A stretch of 64,000 nucleotides of DNA from assembly GCA_964494805.1 (NCBI GenBank), contig CAZBST010000004.1, forward strand, positions 62,001-126,000. Reading direction: 5' to 3'. The position numbers and the translations under genes were made by a program. Positions 8,905-17,400 of this stretch are shown here, one piece after another; position 1 is the stretch's first letter, and every line of letters starts with the position of its first letter. Under the pieces are notes generated by a model. It had not been told where the DNA came from and searched no databases. It saw nothing but the letters and a program-made list of their open reading frames with translations. The DNA is from CAIYOL01 sp964494805. GTDB lineage: Bacteria; Planctomycetota; Phycisphaerae; Sedimentisphaerales; Anaerobacaceae.

Positions 8905-9734
8905 AGGGGTTGCAGGCGCGAGGAATGCTTAAACTTTCCCCCAACCTCGAAAACCCCGAAGCAATTGACGCAAAGCGTCATACCGACCGAAGCAGAGGGA
9001 TCTATTTTCCCAATTATGCGCCAATTGCGACTGCATCGCCAGCCCGCTTTGGTACCGCTTCTATGAACTACCGAGGGCGAGAGAGTTAAAAGACTTGCTT
9101 GTGCTGCCTACTGCTCAGATATTGTTTTAATGTTCGCTTTCAGCGAACTACTGTTTGTTTCCTTGTTGCGGCCTCCGGCAGCACTTCGCAATACGCTATA
9201 CGCACGACGCAATACGAAACAATCAATCAAAACTATTGGTACCCCGAGAGAAAAATCGGAAAATCTTAAAAAATTTTTACTCCTTTTCCCACATCGATTT
9301 ACGAGATTTATCCGCCTCAGGCGGAATCGAATTTTCGCATCATTCGCGCAAGTCCGTCCAATTATAGAAGGGGTGTACTTCTGCCCTTATTCGCCCAGCA
9401 GGGCAAGGTCTTGGGGCTGGCAGGCCCGGGTCAGAAACGACTTAGGAGTAAATCTTGTAGTGGAGTTTACCTTGCTGTTTATACAGCGTATGTAACCCCC
9501 AACGGAGATTTTCTATCAACAGGCAACTATGAACAACGAACAAACAAAAATATGCAAAACAAAGCCAATTTTCAAAATGCCAAAAATGAATGTAAGTGCA
9601 ATTATGACAGTTACTAATAACAAAAAATTACCAATTACCAACTTCCAAAAACGAACCCAAACAAAGCCAATTTTTACCCCCCAAGGCAGTCAAAGCCAAT
9701 CACGAGCAACCGGAAACCGGCGACTAAATTCTAC
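8905..9734. repeat. Gene-free stretch made of degenerate dispersed-repeat text
   Basis: No convincing gene lies between the PLP enzyme and hcp. The stretch holds, in order, a phrase of near-repeats around CGCAATACGCTATACGCACG (about 9185-9215), the palindrome TCCGCCT-C-AGGCGGA (about 9310), text around AGGAGTAAATCTTGTAGTGG (about 9440), and a T/A-rich part (9530-9700). That last part reads in one frame KTKPIFKMPKMNVSAIM then QTKPIFTPQ. I remember short hypothetical proteins with such NKPNF/KMNVSxxxT wording scattered through Phycisphaerae genomes, which suggests a dispersed non-coding repeat family rather than genes. A genome self-search would settle it. Confidence 0.45.
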
Positions 9735-11018
9735 CTATTTTAACATCGCAGCCAAATCCTCATCGACGTTTCCAATCGGGCTGATATTGAACTTCTCAAC
9801 CAGTATTTTCAGCACTCCCGGACTGACAAACGCCGGCAGACTCGGCCCGAGCTTTATGTTCTTAACTCCAAGATACAAAAGGGTCAGCAGAATCGCCACC
9901 GCCTTCTGCTCATACCACGATACTACCAGCGAAAGCGGCAAATCGTTCACCCCGCAGCCGAATGCATCAGCAAGTGCAAGTGCGATTTTTATAGCCCCGA
10001 AGCAATCATTGCACTGCCCGGTATCAATCAAACGTGGAATTCCATCAATGTTACCGTACTCTTTGTCGTTCAGCCGATATTTCCCACACGCTGCGGTTAG
10101 TATTACGCAGTCCTTCGGCACCTTCTCAGCGAATTCCGTATAGTAATTACGTCCCGGCTTTGCGCCGTCGCATCCGCCGATAAAGAAGAAATGTCGAATT
10201 TTGCCGTCTTTTACTGCTTTAATAATTTTGTCAGCTATACCAAGCACAGCGGTATAGTGGAAGCCGGTGCTGAGTGTTCCCTGCGGATTTTCATGCAGCT
10301 TCGGCTGCGACAGCGCCTTCTTTATTACCTCGCTGAAATCACGATTTTTGATATGTTTAACCCCTGCTACGCCTGCTATGCCGCACGTGAACATTCGGTC
10401 TTTATAGCTGTCTTTGGGAATCATAACGCAGTTGGTCGTTACTAAAATTGCGCCGCTGAATTCATCGAACTCTTTTTTCTGGTTCTGCCAGGCGGAGCCG
10501 TAGTTGCCGACAAGGTGCTTAAACCTTCTCAGTTCCGGATAGCCGTGAGCAGGGAGCATCTCGCCGTGAGTATAAACGTTGATTCCTTTGCCTTCGGTTT
10601 GCTTGAGTAGCTCATAGAGGTCGAGCAAATCGTGGCCGGTAACGACAATTCCCGGCCCGGCTTTTGTGCCCCGTGCGACAGTTGCCGGCGCAGGATTGCC
10701 GAATCTCGATGTATTGGCATTGTTGAGCATCTCCATAGCGCTAAGATTCATTTCGCCGGCTTTGAGAACTAGCTCGAGATGCCGATTCAAATCGAAATCG
10801 ACGTTCGTCAGCGTTGCGAACATCGCCTCGTGCATAAAGGCGTCGACCTGCTCATCCGTTTGTCCAAGCTCGCGGGCGTGATATGCGTAGGCAGCTATGC
10901 CTTTTAGTCCGAATATAAGCGTATCCTGCAGAGATTGGATGTCCTCATTTTTGCCGCATACTCCGACTTTAGTGCATCCGACACCGCCTGCCGTCTGTTC
11001 ACATTGATAGCAAAACAT
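9735..11018 (-). CDS. hcp: Hybrid cluster protein (hydroxylamine reductase/NO-stress enzyme), short form
   Basis: Iron-sulfur enzyme linked to nitrosative stress, with NO or hydroxylamine reduction reported for the family; cytoplasmic. N-terminal cysteines C3, C6, C15 and C21 (C-x2-C-x8-C-x5-C) bind the cubane cluster. The ligands of the hybrid Fe-S-O cluster appear as the TTNCVMIP, GGCDGAKPGR, TAACGKYRLN and DTGQCNDC motifs. At 427 residues it is well short of the usual 540-550: the central helical domain appears missing, as in class III Hcp. It is the last gene of the Rrf2 operon, with 12 bases to the small Cys-rich gene upstream. Confidence 0.93.
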   Translation of the reverse strand: MFCYQCEQTAGGVGCTKVGVCGKNEDIQSLQDTLIFGLKGIAAYAYHARELGQTDEQVDAFMHEAMFATLTNVDFDLNRHLELVLKAGEMNLSAMEMLNNANTSRFGNPAPATVARGTKAGPGIVVTGHDLLDLYELLKQTEGKGINVYTHGEMLPAHGYPELRRFKHLVGNYGSAWQNQKKEFDEFSGAILVTTNCVMIPKDSYKDRMFTCGIAGVAGVKHIKNRDFSEVIKKALSQPKLHENPQGTLSTGFHYTAVLGIADKIIKAVKDGKIRHFFFIGGCDGAKPGRNYYTEFAEKVPKDCVILTAACGKYRLNDKEYGNIDGIPRLIDTGQCNDCFGAIKIALALADAFGCGVNDLPLSLVVSWYEQKAVAILLTLLYLGVKNIKLGPSLPAFVSPGVLKILVEKFNISPIGNVDEDLAAMLK

Positions 11019-11030
11019 AATATTCTCCTT

Positions 11031-11291
11031 TTATTTTTTATAAGTCTGATGCTTATTTTTGTCTCGTTTGCCCTTTACAGCAGAACTACCTAAACATTGT
11101 TGGGCGTGTTGGCACCATTGGGCGCAGCCGAGGTCCATCCTGGGGTTGGCTACCATTTGTCCGCATTTGCGGCATTTTACCTTCGGCTCATCCTTGAAAA
11201 ACTCTACAGGTTTGCCGCAGTTGAGGCACTTCACTTCGAAAATATCTTCCGGCCTCCAAAACCTCTGGTCTTGTCCTGGGCATTTGAGCAT
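11031..11291 (-). CDS. Small cysteine-rich zinc-ribbon-like protein
   Basis: The 86-residue product has two CxxC pairs (C22/C25 and C40/C43) separated by FFKDEPKVK, the geometry of a zinc ribbon or rubredoxin-like knuckle. Further cysteines at 4, 56, 60 and 66 follow in a C-x3-C-x5-C arrangement, and the basic tail ends KGKRDKNKH. I do not recognise a named family. Its place between the cupin and hcp, with short gaps (about 12-21 bases), argues for a role with Hcp, perhaps metal or electron handling; that is inference. Confidence 0.7.
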   Translation of the reverse strand: MLKCPGQDQRFWRPEDIFEVKCLNCGKPVEFFKDEPKVKCRKCGQMVANPRMDLGCAQWCQHAQQCLGSSAVKGKRDKNKHQTYKK

Positions 11292-11312
11292 TTAATTTAA
11301 TCTCCTCTTACG

Positions 11313-11663
11313 TTACGCTCGAATCATAGTAAGCAGCATTTTAAATTTTTCCTCGGCGGTAACAGCGTGCGGCACATTGGCCGGCATTATGATAATATGA
11401 CCGGCTGGAACAATTACATTTCTGTCGCCTATCGTCAGCTTGGCCGCCCCGTCAATAACCTGCACAACTGCATTATAAGGGGCAGTATGCTCACTTAATT
11501 TCTGGCCCTTATCAAAAGCAAAAAGAGTAATAGTTCCCGCCGGTATATCCAGTATCGTCTTACTGACTATCGAGTCGTTTGAATACTCTATCAAAGAAAC
11601 CAATTCCTGATTTTTCCCTGCACAGGATTGCAATATGCTTGTACCTTCTTTCGCACAGTTCAT
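11313..11663 (-). CDS. Small cupin-domain protein
   Basis: Single-domain cupin of 116 residues from the ATG at 11663, which is 10 bases after the Rrf2 stop. The frame runs further upstream, but that would overlap the rrf2 gene by about 70 bases. It shows the two cupin motifs: G-x5-HxAPYNAVVQVIDG, then G-x-IIIMPANVPHAV, with His residues suited to one metal ion. Such proteins are often small redox or sugar-binding accessories. Here the operon context (Rrf2, Cys-rich protein, Hcp) suggests a stress role, without proof. Confidence 0.8.
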   Translation of the reverse strand: MNCAKEGTSILQSCAGKNQELVSLIEYSNDSIVSKTILDIPAGTITLFAFDKGQKLSEHTAPYNAVVQVIDGAAKLTIGDRNVIVPAGHIIIMPANVPHAVTAEEKFKMLLTMIRA

Positions 11664-11673
11664 TTTTCTTCTT

Positions 11674-12105
11674 TCAGCTTCTCCCTGTCTTTGTTTTACT
11701 TCGGCTCTGCAGTATCTCCTGCAAGGTAATTCCACCAAGATAACCATTAATATATAGCTGCAGACAGGTCAGTTTTGTATTTATCTCGCATTCCGGCTCG
11801 AATTCGCAACCAGCACCGCCTAATAGGCACCTGTTTAGTCGAATTCCGCCTTGGAGAGCAGTTATAATTTCCATCAAGTTTATAGTTGACGGCTCTCTGC
11901 TGAGTGCAAAACCACCTTTCGGCCCCATATCGCTTTTGACCAAACCGGCCTTGTGAAGCTTCTGCAGTATCTTGCAGCCGAGTTGGTACGAAAAATTTCC
12001 ATCCTCAGCCAGTTGTCTGGACGAAATAAACTCCCCATTAAAACGACCAGCAAGATTTACCATCATACGCAACGCATAATCCGTATTTCTGCGTAACACA
12101 TCCAT
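11674..12105 (-). CDS. Rrf2-family Fe-S transcriptional regulator
   Basis: Winged-helix regulator of 143 residues related to IscR and NsrR. The HTH lies at about 25-70 (ISSRQLAEDGNFSYQLGCKILQKL, then GPKGGFALSR). Three cysteines, C93, C100 and C106, lie in the loop that carries the cluster in IscR/NsrR (spacing C-x6-C-x5-C), so an Fe-S sensor is likely. It is the first gene of the operon ending in hcp, and NsrR-type Rrf2 proteins are known to control hcp in other bacteria. The palindrome over its own promoter suggests autorepression. Confidence 0.88.
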   Translation of the reverse strand: MDVLRRNTDYALRMMVNLAGRFNGEFISSRQLAEDGNFSYQLGCKILQKLHKAGLVKSDMGPKGGFALSREPSTINLMEIITALQGGIRLNRCLLGGAGCEFEPECEINTKLTCLQLYINGYLGGITLQEILQSRSKTKTGRS

Positions 12106-12141
12106 TTTTTATAGCCCTTCAACAATTATCGTCTTATCTAA

Positions 12142-12174
12142 GACTAATATAGTCCTACTTAAAGATTTGTGCAA
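12142..12174 (-). promoter_or_regulatory. Promoter of the rrf2-hcp operon with overlapping palindromic operator
   Basis: On the minus strand TTGCAC (12169-12174) and TATATT (12146-12151) are separated by exactly 17 bases, a near-consensus sigma-70 promoter. A 13-bp perfect inverted repeat, GACTA-ATA-TAGTC (12142-12154), covers the -10 element. This is a good place for Rrf2 binding to block transcription. The initiation point would be near 12137, about 30 bases before the rrf2 start codon. Confidence 0.65.
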
Positions 12175-12274
12175 TAGAAAAACCTGATTTTTTAAATATT
12201 TTTTGAAGAATTTGAGAAAAACCACGTTTTTGGCTCAATATTTAGGTTTTTCCTGCCTTATGTAGCTGCTTTTT

Positions 12275-13999
12275 TCAGCCTTTTATCGTGATAACACCAT
12301 CAGCGGAGATGGAAAGCTGTTTTTGAAGGTCTTTAGCGGATACAAAGCGGTGTTGGTTCGGCCCTTTCACTACTACTTTGCTTTTATCTGAAACTATTTC
12401 GATATTTTGAGCGGGGTTTCTTTGTCGGATTACGTTAGCCAGCAAGAAGGCCTTTTCCAAGCCGTCGCCGGTTTTATAATTGGCCAGTTCGTCCGGTTGA
12501 GCAAGGCGTTTGCCGTCATAAATCGAATTATTATTCATTTGGTTAAGCCAGGCAAGAACCTGCTCAAGTGACATAGAATCAACCTTCTGGATTGAGACAG
12601 GATTACGCTCCACTGCTGCCTTGATAAAGGGGACCCAGTCACAGGTTTCCATATCGCGATAAGCGTAGAAGGCAAGGTTGGCTGTTGTATTGCTCTGACG
12701 GATTTGCTGGAGATAATCAATTATCTGCTCTCTGGAATAATCTACGGGAATTTTAATTTGTTCGGATGGTACAAAATTTTTGTCCGAAGAAGGCAGCTTT
12801 GCCTCGACGTAGATGAAGTCTGCCAGTTCATCGACAAATTTCTGTGCATCAGGAATAACCGGCTCGATAAAAGTCCTCAGCGATGCCTTACCTTCAAGGT
12901 TTCGAAGGTTCGGCTTTTGTTTTTGTAAAAGCTCTTCAAGTTTGTCGCAGCGAATTCTGTCGGGCAACTCGTATGTTACGAAATCCTCGTCGGAGACTTC
13001 GGCGAGCAACCTGTCGTGTGTTTTGCAGGCGATTTTGTAATTACTGCCGTGTTCATAACGGAACAGAAGCTCTGCTTTTAAAAAACTCGGCTGGCCGTGA
13101 CAATCACGGCAAAGCAGAAAGAATTTTTGGTATTCCTGATGGCATCTCAAAAAACTTGCGAAAACCTCAAGCGTCAGCTCTGTTGAAAGATACAAACCAA
13201 GTTTTTGGGTAAAATCCTGATAAAGCCGTTTATCTATTGTCGCATCTTTATATAAGCAGTGCACATAACCGGAAGGGTGGGCGACAATTGTTACGTTTTC
13301 ATTACGTAATGCCCGTTGTGCCTTGTTGGATATAGCAGTGCCGTTAAACCACATCGTTTTCGTAACGAGTCTTCTATTGTTAGTAAGCATCCCGTCCTGC
13401 AAATCTATGAAATTCTGCGAATGCAAAGGCGTGAGTATCATATAAATATCCTCGAGAGGTATTCCACAGACTATAAAGGCGGCGGCGACGTAAAGTGCGG
13501 CAAGGGAAACACATTCACCTGCCGCCGTCTTGTAACCTTCTTTGAGGCGAAAGGCGTTCATCGCCTCGACTGTTTCGGTTTTCCAATACGGGATGATGTC
13601 GCTATCATATTTATCCAGGCCGAAGTGTTTGCGTATATCGACATCGAAATAATAACTATCGCCGTGATAGCCGAAGAGGGCGTTGCTTTCGGCGATTTCA
13701 TCAGGCGAAAGATACTTTTCGAACCGTTTAAGCTCCTTATCTTTACTGGTAAGGCCCCATGTTTCGAGGTCGAGGTTGAAATCGAACTCATCCATTATAA
13801 ATTGTCTAAGGCGTATCAATTTTCTGTAAGCGCTTTTACCTTCCAGCTTTTTGAAACAATCAAGATGCCGCCACTGCCAGATGACAGGGCTCATAATATC
13901 TGCCAAGACCAAGCTGTACATCAGCTCAGGAAATACAAATATTTCCATATCCGAAAGGGTTATCGCGGAAGTGTATTTTTCAAGCTGCTGTCGATTCAT
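12275..13999 (-). CDS. Transglutaminase-like protein of unknown function, last gene of the Cus-arsC operon
   Basis: The 574-residue product has no signal peptide. The central part looks like a transglutaminase/papain-like fold with an ordered Cys-His-Asp set: GECVSLAALY (C163), PLHSQNFID (H193 and D199). The N-terminal 150 residues are helical, and a second helical part follows at 350-574. A CRDCH and a later CKTH near 295-325 might bind zinc. Its ATG overlaps the arsC stop (ATGA at 13996-13999), so it is translated with arsC. I do not know a function; protease or transglutaminase activity is only suggested by the triad. Confidence 0.6.
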   Translation of the reverse strand: MNRQQLEKYTSAITLSDMEIFVFPELMYSLVLADIMSPVIWQWRHLDCFKKLEGKSAYRKLIRLRQFIMDEFDFNLDLETWGLTSKDKELKRFEKYLSPDEIAESNALFGYHGDSYYFDVDIRKHFGLDKYDSDIIPYWKTETVEAMNAFRLKEGYKTAAGECVSLAALYVAAAFIVCGIPLEDIYMILTPLHSQNFIDLQDGMLTNNRRLVTKTMWFNGTAISNKAQRALRNENVTIVAHPSGYVHCLYKDATIDKRLYQDFTQKLGLYLSTELTLEVFASFLRCHQEYQKFFLLCRDCHGQPSFLKAELLFRYEHGSNYKIACKTHDRLLAEVSDEDFVTYELPDRIRCDKLEELLQKQKPNLRNLEGKASLRTFIEPVIPDAQKFVDELADFIYVEAKLPSSDKNFVPSEQIKIPVDYSREQIIDYLQQIRQSNTTANLAFYAYRDMETCDWVPFIKAAVERNPVSIQKVDSMSLEQVLAWLNQMNNNSIYDGKRLAQPDELANYKTGDGLEKAFLLANVIRQRNPAQNIEIVSDKSKVVVKGPNQHRFVSAKDLQKQLSISADGVITIKG

Positions 14000-14448
14000 T
14001 TTCGGTCGTGGCTTTCTTTCTCCAGAATTTCCGGCATTTTTTCCACAAACTCCTTCATCTGGTCTCTCAATTTTACAAACGCCGCTTTAATCTGCTGTTC
14101 GGTTCCAATCATAAACGTCGGGTCTTCAAAAGTTTTGTGAACGTATTTGGTTTTGCGAGGAAAGACGGGGCAGCTTTCGCGGGCATAGTCGCAAACCGTT
14201 ACGACATAATCAAAATCAATGTCTTTAAACTCGTCGACGTGTTTTGACCTTTGTGTCGAGATATCAACACCTGCTTCGGCCATTACCTCCGTCGCTCTTT
14301 TACTTAAACCGACTGGTAATACGCCGGCGGAGTAAGCATCTATAACATCGCTTTTAAGATGTCTTGCCCAGCCCTCGGCCATTTGGCTGCGGCAGGAATT
14401 TCCCGTGCAGAGAAATAATACTTTTATCTTATCCTTATCTTCATTCAT
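13996..14448 (-). CDS. arsC: Arsenate reductase, thioredoxin-coupled (low-MW phosphatase fold)
   Basis: Reduces arsenate to arsenite for export. The product has 150 residues in the low-molecular-weight phosphatase fold. The P-loop CTGNSCRS begins at C14, the nucleophile. C86 and C93 (CDYARESCPVFP) form the relay disulfide typical of the thioredoxin-dependent class. It lies 12 bases after cusA and overlaps the next gene, so it belongs to the copper operon. No arsenite exporter (ArsB/Acr3) is visible in the window; the SO_0444/ArsP-type permease at 6448 is the only candidate, and it is distant. Confidence 0.9.
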   Translation of the reverse strand: MNEDKDKIKVLFLCTGNSCRSQMAEGWARHLKSDVIDAYSAGVLPVGLSKRATEVMAEAGVDISTQRSKHVDEFKDIDFDYVVTVCDYARESCPVFPRKTKYVHKTFEDPTFMIGTEQQIKAAFVKLRDQMKEFVEKMPEILEKESHDRK

Positions 14449-14460
14449 ACCGTTTTGAAA

Positions 14461-17400
14461 CTATTTTTCCATGCTGCGAATTTTCACTTCTTTTACCCAG
14501 CAATAGAGAACCGGAACAACAAGCACTGTAACTATCTGGATTGTCATTCCGCCGAAAGATGGTATGGCCATCGGCACCATAATGTCGCTGCCCCGACCGG
14601 TGCTGGTCAACACGGGCAGCAACGCAAGTATTGTCGTAGCCGTTGTCATAAGCGCCGGCCGTATTCTTCTTTTGGATGCCAGAATCACTTTTTCCCGTAT
14701 GGCATCGATTGTGCTTTGCTGCTGTCCCGCGAATTGCTGCTCAATATACGTACATATTAGTACGCCATTATCAGAGGCAATCCCGAACAGCGCCAGAAAT
14801 CCCACCCAAATAGCGACGCTGAGGTTTATCGGATGCATCTGGAAAAGCTGACGCATATTTACGCCGAACAAGCTGAAATTCAGGAACCAAGGCTGAGCGT
14901 AGCACCATATCATTAAAAAGCCGCCTGCCCACGCCACAACTATTCCTGAAAACACCAACACGGCGGTTATGACCGATTTGAACTGGAAATACAAAATCAT
15001 AAAAATGATAAACAAAGCCAACGGCACTACAACCGCAAGTGTTTTTTGGGCACGCACCTGATTTTCATAACTTCCTGCAAATGCGTAGCTTACGCCCGAC
15101 GGAACGACCAGCTCGCCAGTTGCGATTTTATCCTCTAAAAACTTTCGGCACTGCTCGACCACGTCAACTTCGGCGTATTGGGGTTTTTTGTCGAAAAGGA
15201 CGTAACTTGTCAAAAACGTATCTTCACTTTTTATGACCTGCGGGCCGCGAACGTAACGAATGTTCGCCAATTGTATAAGCGGTATCTGCGTATCGCCCAT
15301 CGCAGGCACTAAAATTTTGCCCAACGTCTCTATCTGGTCCCGGAGCTCCCGCAAATATCTGACGCGAACCGGATAACGTTCCCTTCCTTCGACCGTTGTA
15401 GTTATGCGTCTTCCGCCTATGGCCACCTCGATTACGTTTTGAATCTTTTGAATGCTTATGCCGTATCTCGCGATTGCTAGGCGGTCGATTTCGATTTCAA
15501 GGTAGGGCTTACCGATGATGCGGTCCGCTATCACCGCATCCGGTTCGACACTCGGTACCTCCTTCAACAGCCGTTCCAACTCCAGGCCGAACTTCTCGAT
15601 GGTTTCGAGGTCAGGACCTTTGACTTTGATACCCATCGGCGCCCGCATTCCGCTTTGCAGCATAACGATTCGGGCCGCTATCGGCTGCAATTTCGGTGCG
15701 CTAGTTGTTCCAGGAATTTGTCCGGCCTTTACAATCTCGTCCCAAATATCATCGGGGCTTTTGATATTGGGCCGCCATTGCCTGTAAGGTCTGCCGTTCT
15801 CATCCGGTATCAAGTTGCCGTTCGGGTCGTGGGCGAAGTCCTTTGCTTTCTTATCGTATTTGAATCGCGCCCGGCTGCCGTCTTTGTCCAGAATATACTC
15901 CGGCTTGTAATTAATGATTGTTTCAATCATCGAAATCGGCGCGGGGTCCAGAGCTGTTTCGGCCCTGCCGATTTTGCCCACAACCAAATCAACCTCCGGT
16001 ATCGATTGAAGTGCCTCATCCTGCTTCTGGAGTATATCCAGCGCTTCTCCAATAGAAGCGTGAGGCATCGTCGTCGGCATATACAGAAAGGCCCCCTCGT
16101 CCAAAGGCGGCATAAACTCTTTGCCCAGCCCCGACCAGACGAGCAATCCCAGAATAACAATCAAAACCGGCACCGACAAAAACAAAAGTTTGTGCCGCAG
16201 GCACCACGCTAAAAGCCGTGGGTATACTCCCTGGAAGAACCTGAAAAAAACGAGCAGCCCACCTATGAGTAAGATTACAAACACAAGGTTTATCACAGTT
16301 CCTTTTTCCACACCCAACGGCAACCAATGCTTTGTCAAAATAATACCGACAAAAAGAATCGCCGTGATATTCGCTGCCATCGGCCCCCATCCGATTGCCT
16401 TTTTTGGCAGCCGTTCGTGCAGTAAATGATATGAGCCGATTGTAATAACGATTATCGCAACCCACCACGCAAACAATATCCAAGCGGCAATTCCGCAGCC
16501 AAGTAAAACTATACCTAATACTTTTCTTACCCCCTTTTTCAGGCCGCTCTTTGTAAACAGTGTATGTGCCGCCGGCGGTATGATTGTCAACGCCACAATG
16601 ACCGACGCTATCAGCGCAAATGTCTTCGTGAACGCCAGCGGCTTGAAGAGTTTGCCTTCGGCACCGGTCATCGAAAATACCGGCAGGAATCCTACGACAG
16701 TCGTTGACACAGCCGTAAGGACCGCGCTACCAACCTCGCTTGCCGCCCGATACACGACCTCAAGCTTATTATCCCCAGGTCCGGCCTCGCCAAGGTGCCT
16801 GAGGATGTTCTCGCATATTACAATTCCCATATCTACCATTGTGCCGATAGCTATCGCGATGCCGGACAGTGCCACTATGTTGGCGTCCACGTGAAATACC
16901 TTCATAGCGATGAAGCACATTAGCACAGCCAGCGGCAACAAACCGCTTATCAGAGCCGAACTGCGAAGATGCAGAACCATCACTATTACCACAATAATGG
17001 TCACGAGTATTTCCTCGGTCAGCGCGCTCTCTAACGTGCCCAGTGTTTCGTAGATAAGTCCTGTTCTATCGTAAAACGGCACAACCGCAACCTTTGACAC
17101 CGTTCCATCAACCAATTTCTTGTTCGGCAGGCCCGGCGATATTTCCTCTATCTTCTTCTTAACGTTTTTGATGGCCTCAAGCGGATTGTAGCCATACCGC
17201 ACAACTACTACGCCGCCAACCGCCTCGGCACCGCCTTTGTCCAGTGCGCCTCGTCGAAGCGCAGGTCCATACGAAACATGTGCCACATCTTTGATGTAAA
17301 CAGGAACATTGTCATTCACTTTTATCACAGTATTTTTTACGTCCCCAAGTTCCTTGATAAAGCCCAAGCCGCGGATAACGTACTCTGCCCTGTTAATCTC

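Noticed and set aside
9130..9495. Open frame of 121 codons in the gene-free stretch
   Set aside because: Basic, low-complexity text without a ribosome-binding site, and it overlaps palindromic repeat-like DNA.
9529..10143. Open frame of 204 codons partly antisense to hcp
   Set aside because: The second half is the complement of a clear hcp gene and the first half is repeat-like text; composition is not protein-like.
12275..13999. CRDCH in the transglutaminase-like protein read as a haem c site
   Set aside because: The protein has no signal peptide, and no other cytochrome c feature is seen; zinc binding is more likely.
13316..14140. 274-codon plus-strand frame
   Set aside because: It lies entirely opposite the transglutaminase-like gene and arsC, whose motifs are clear; no recognisable domain.
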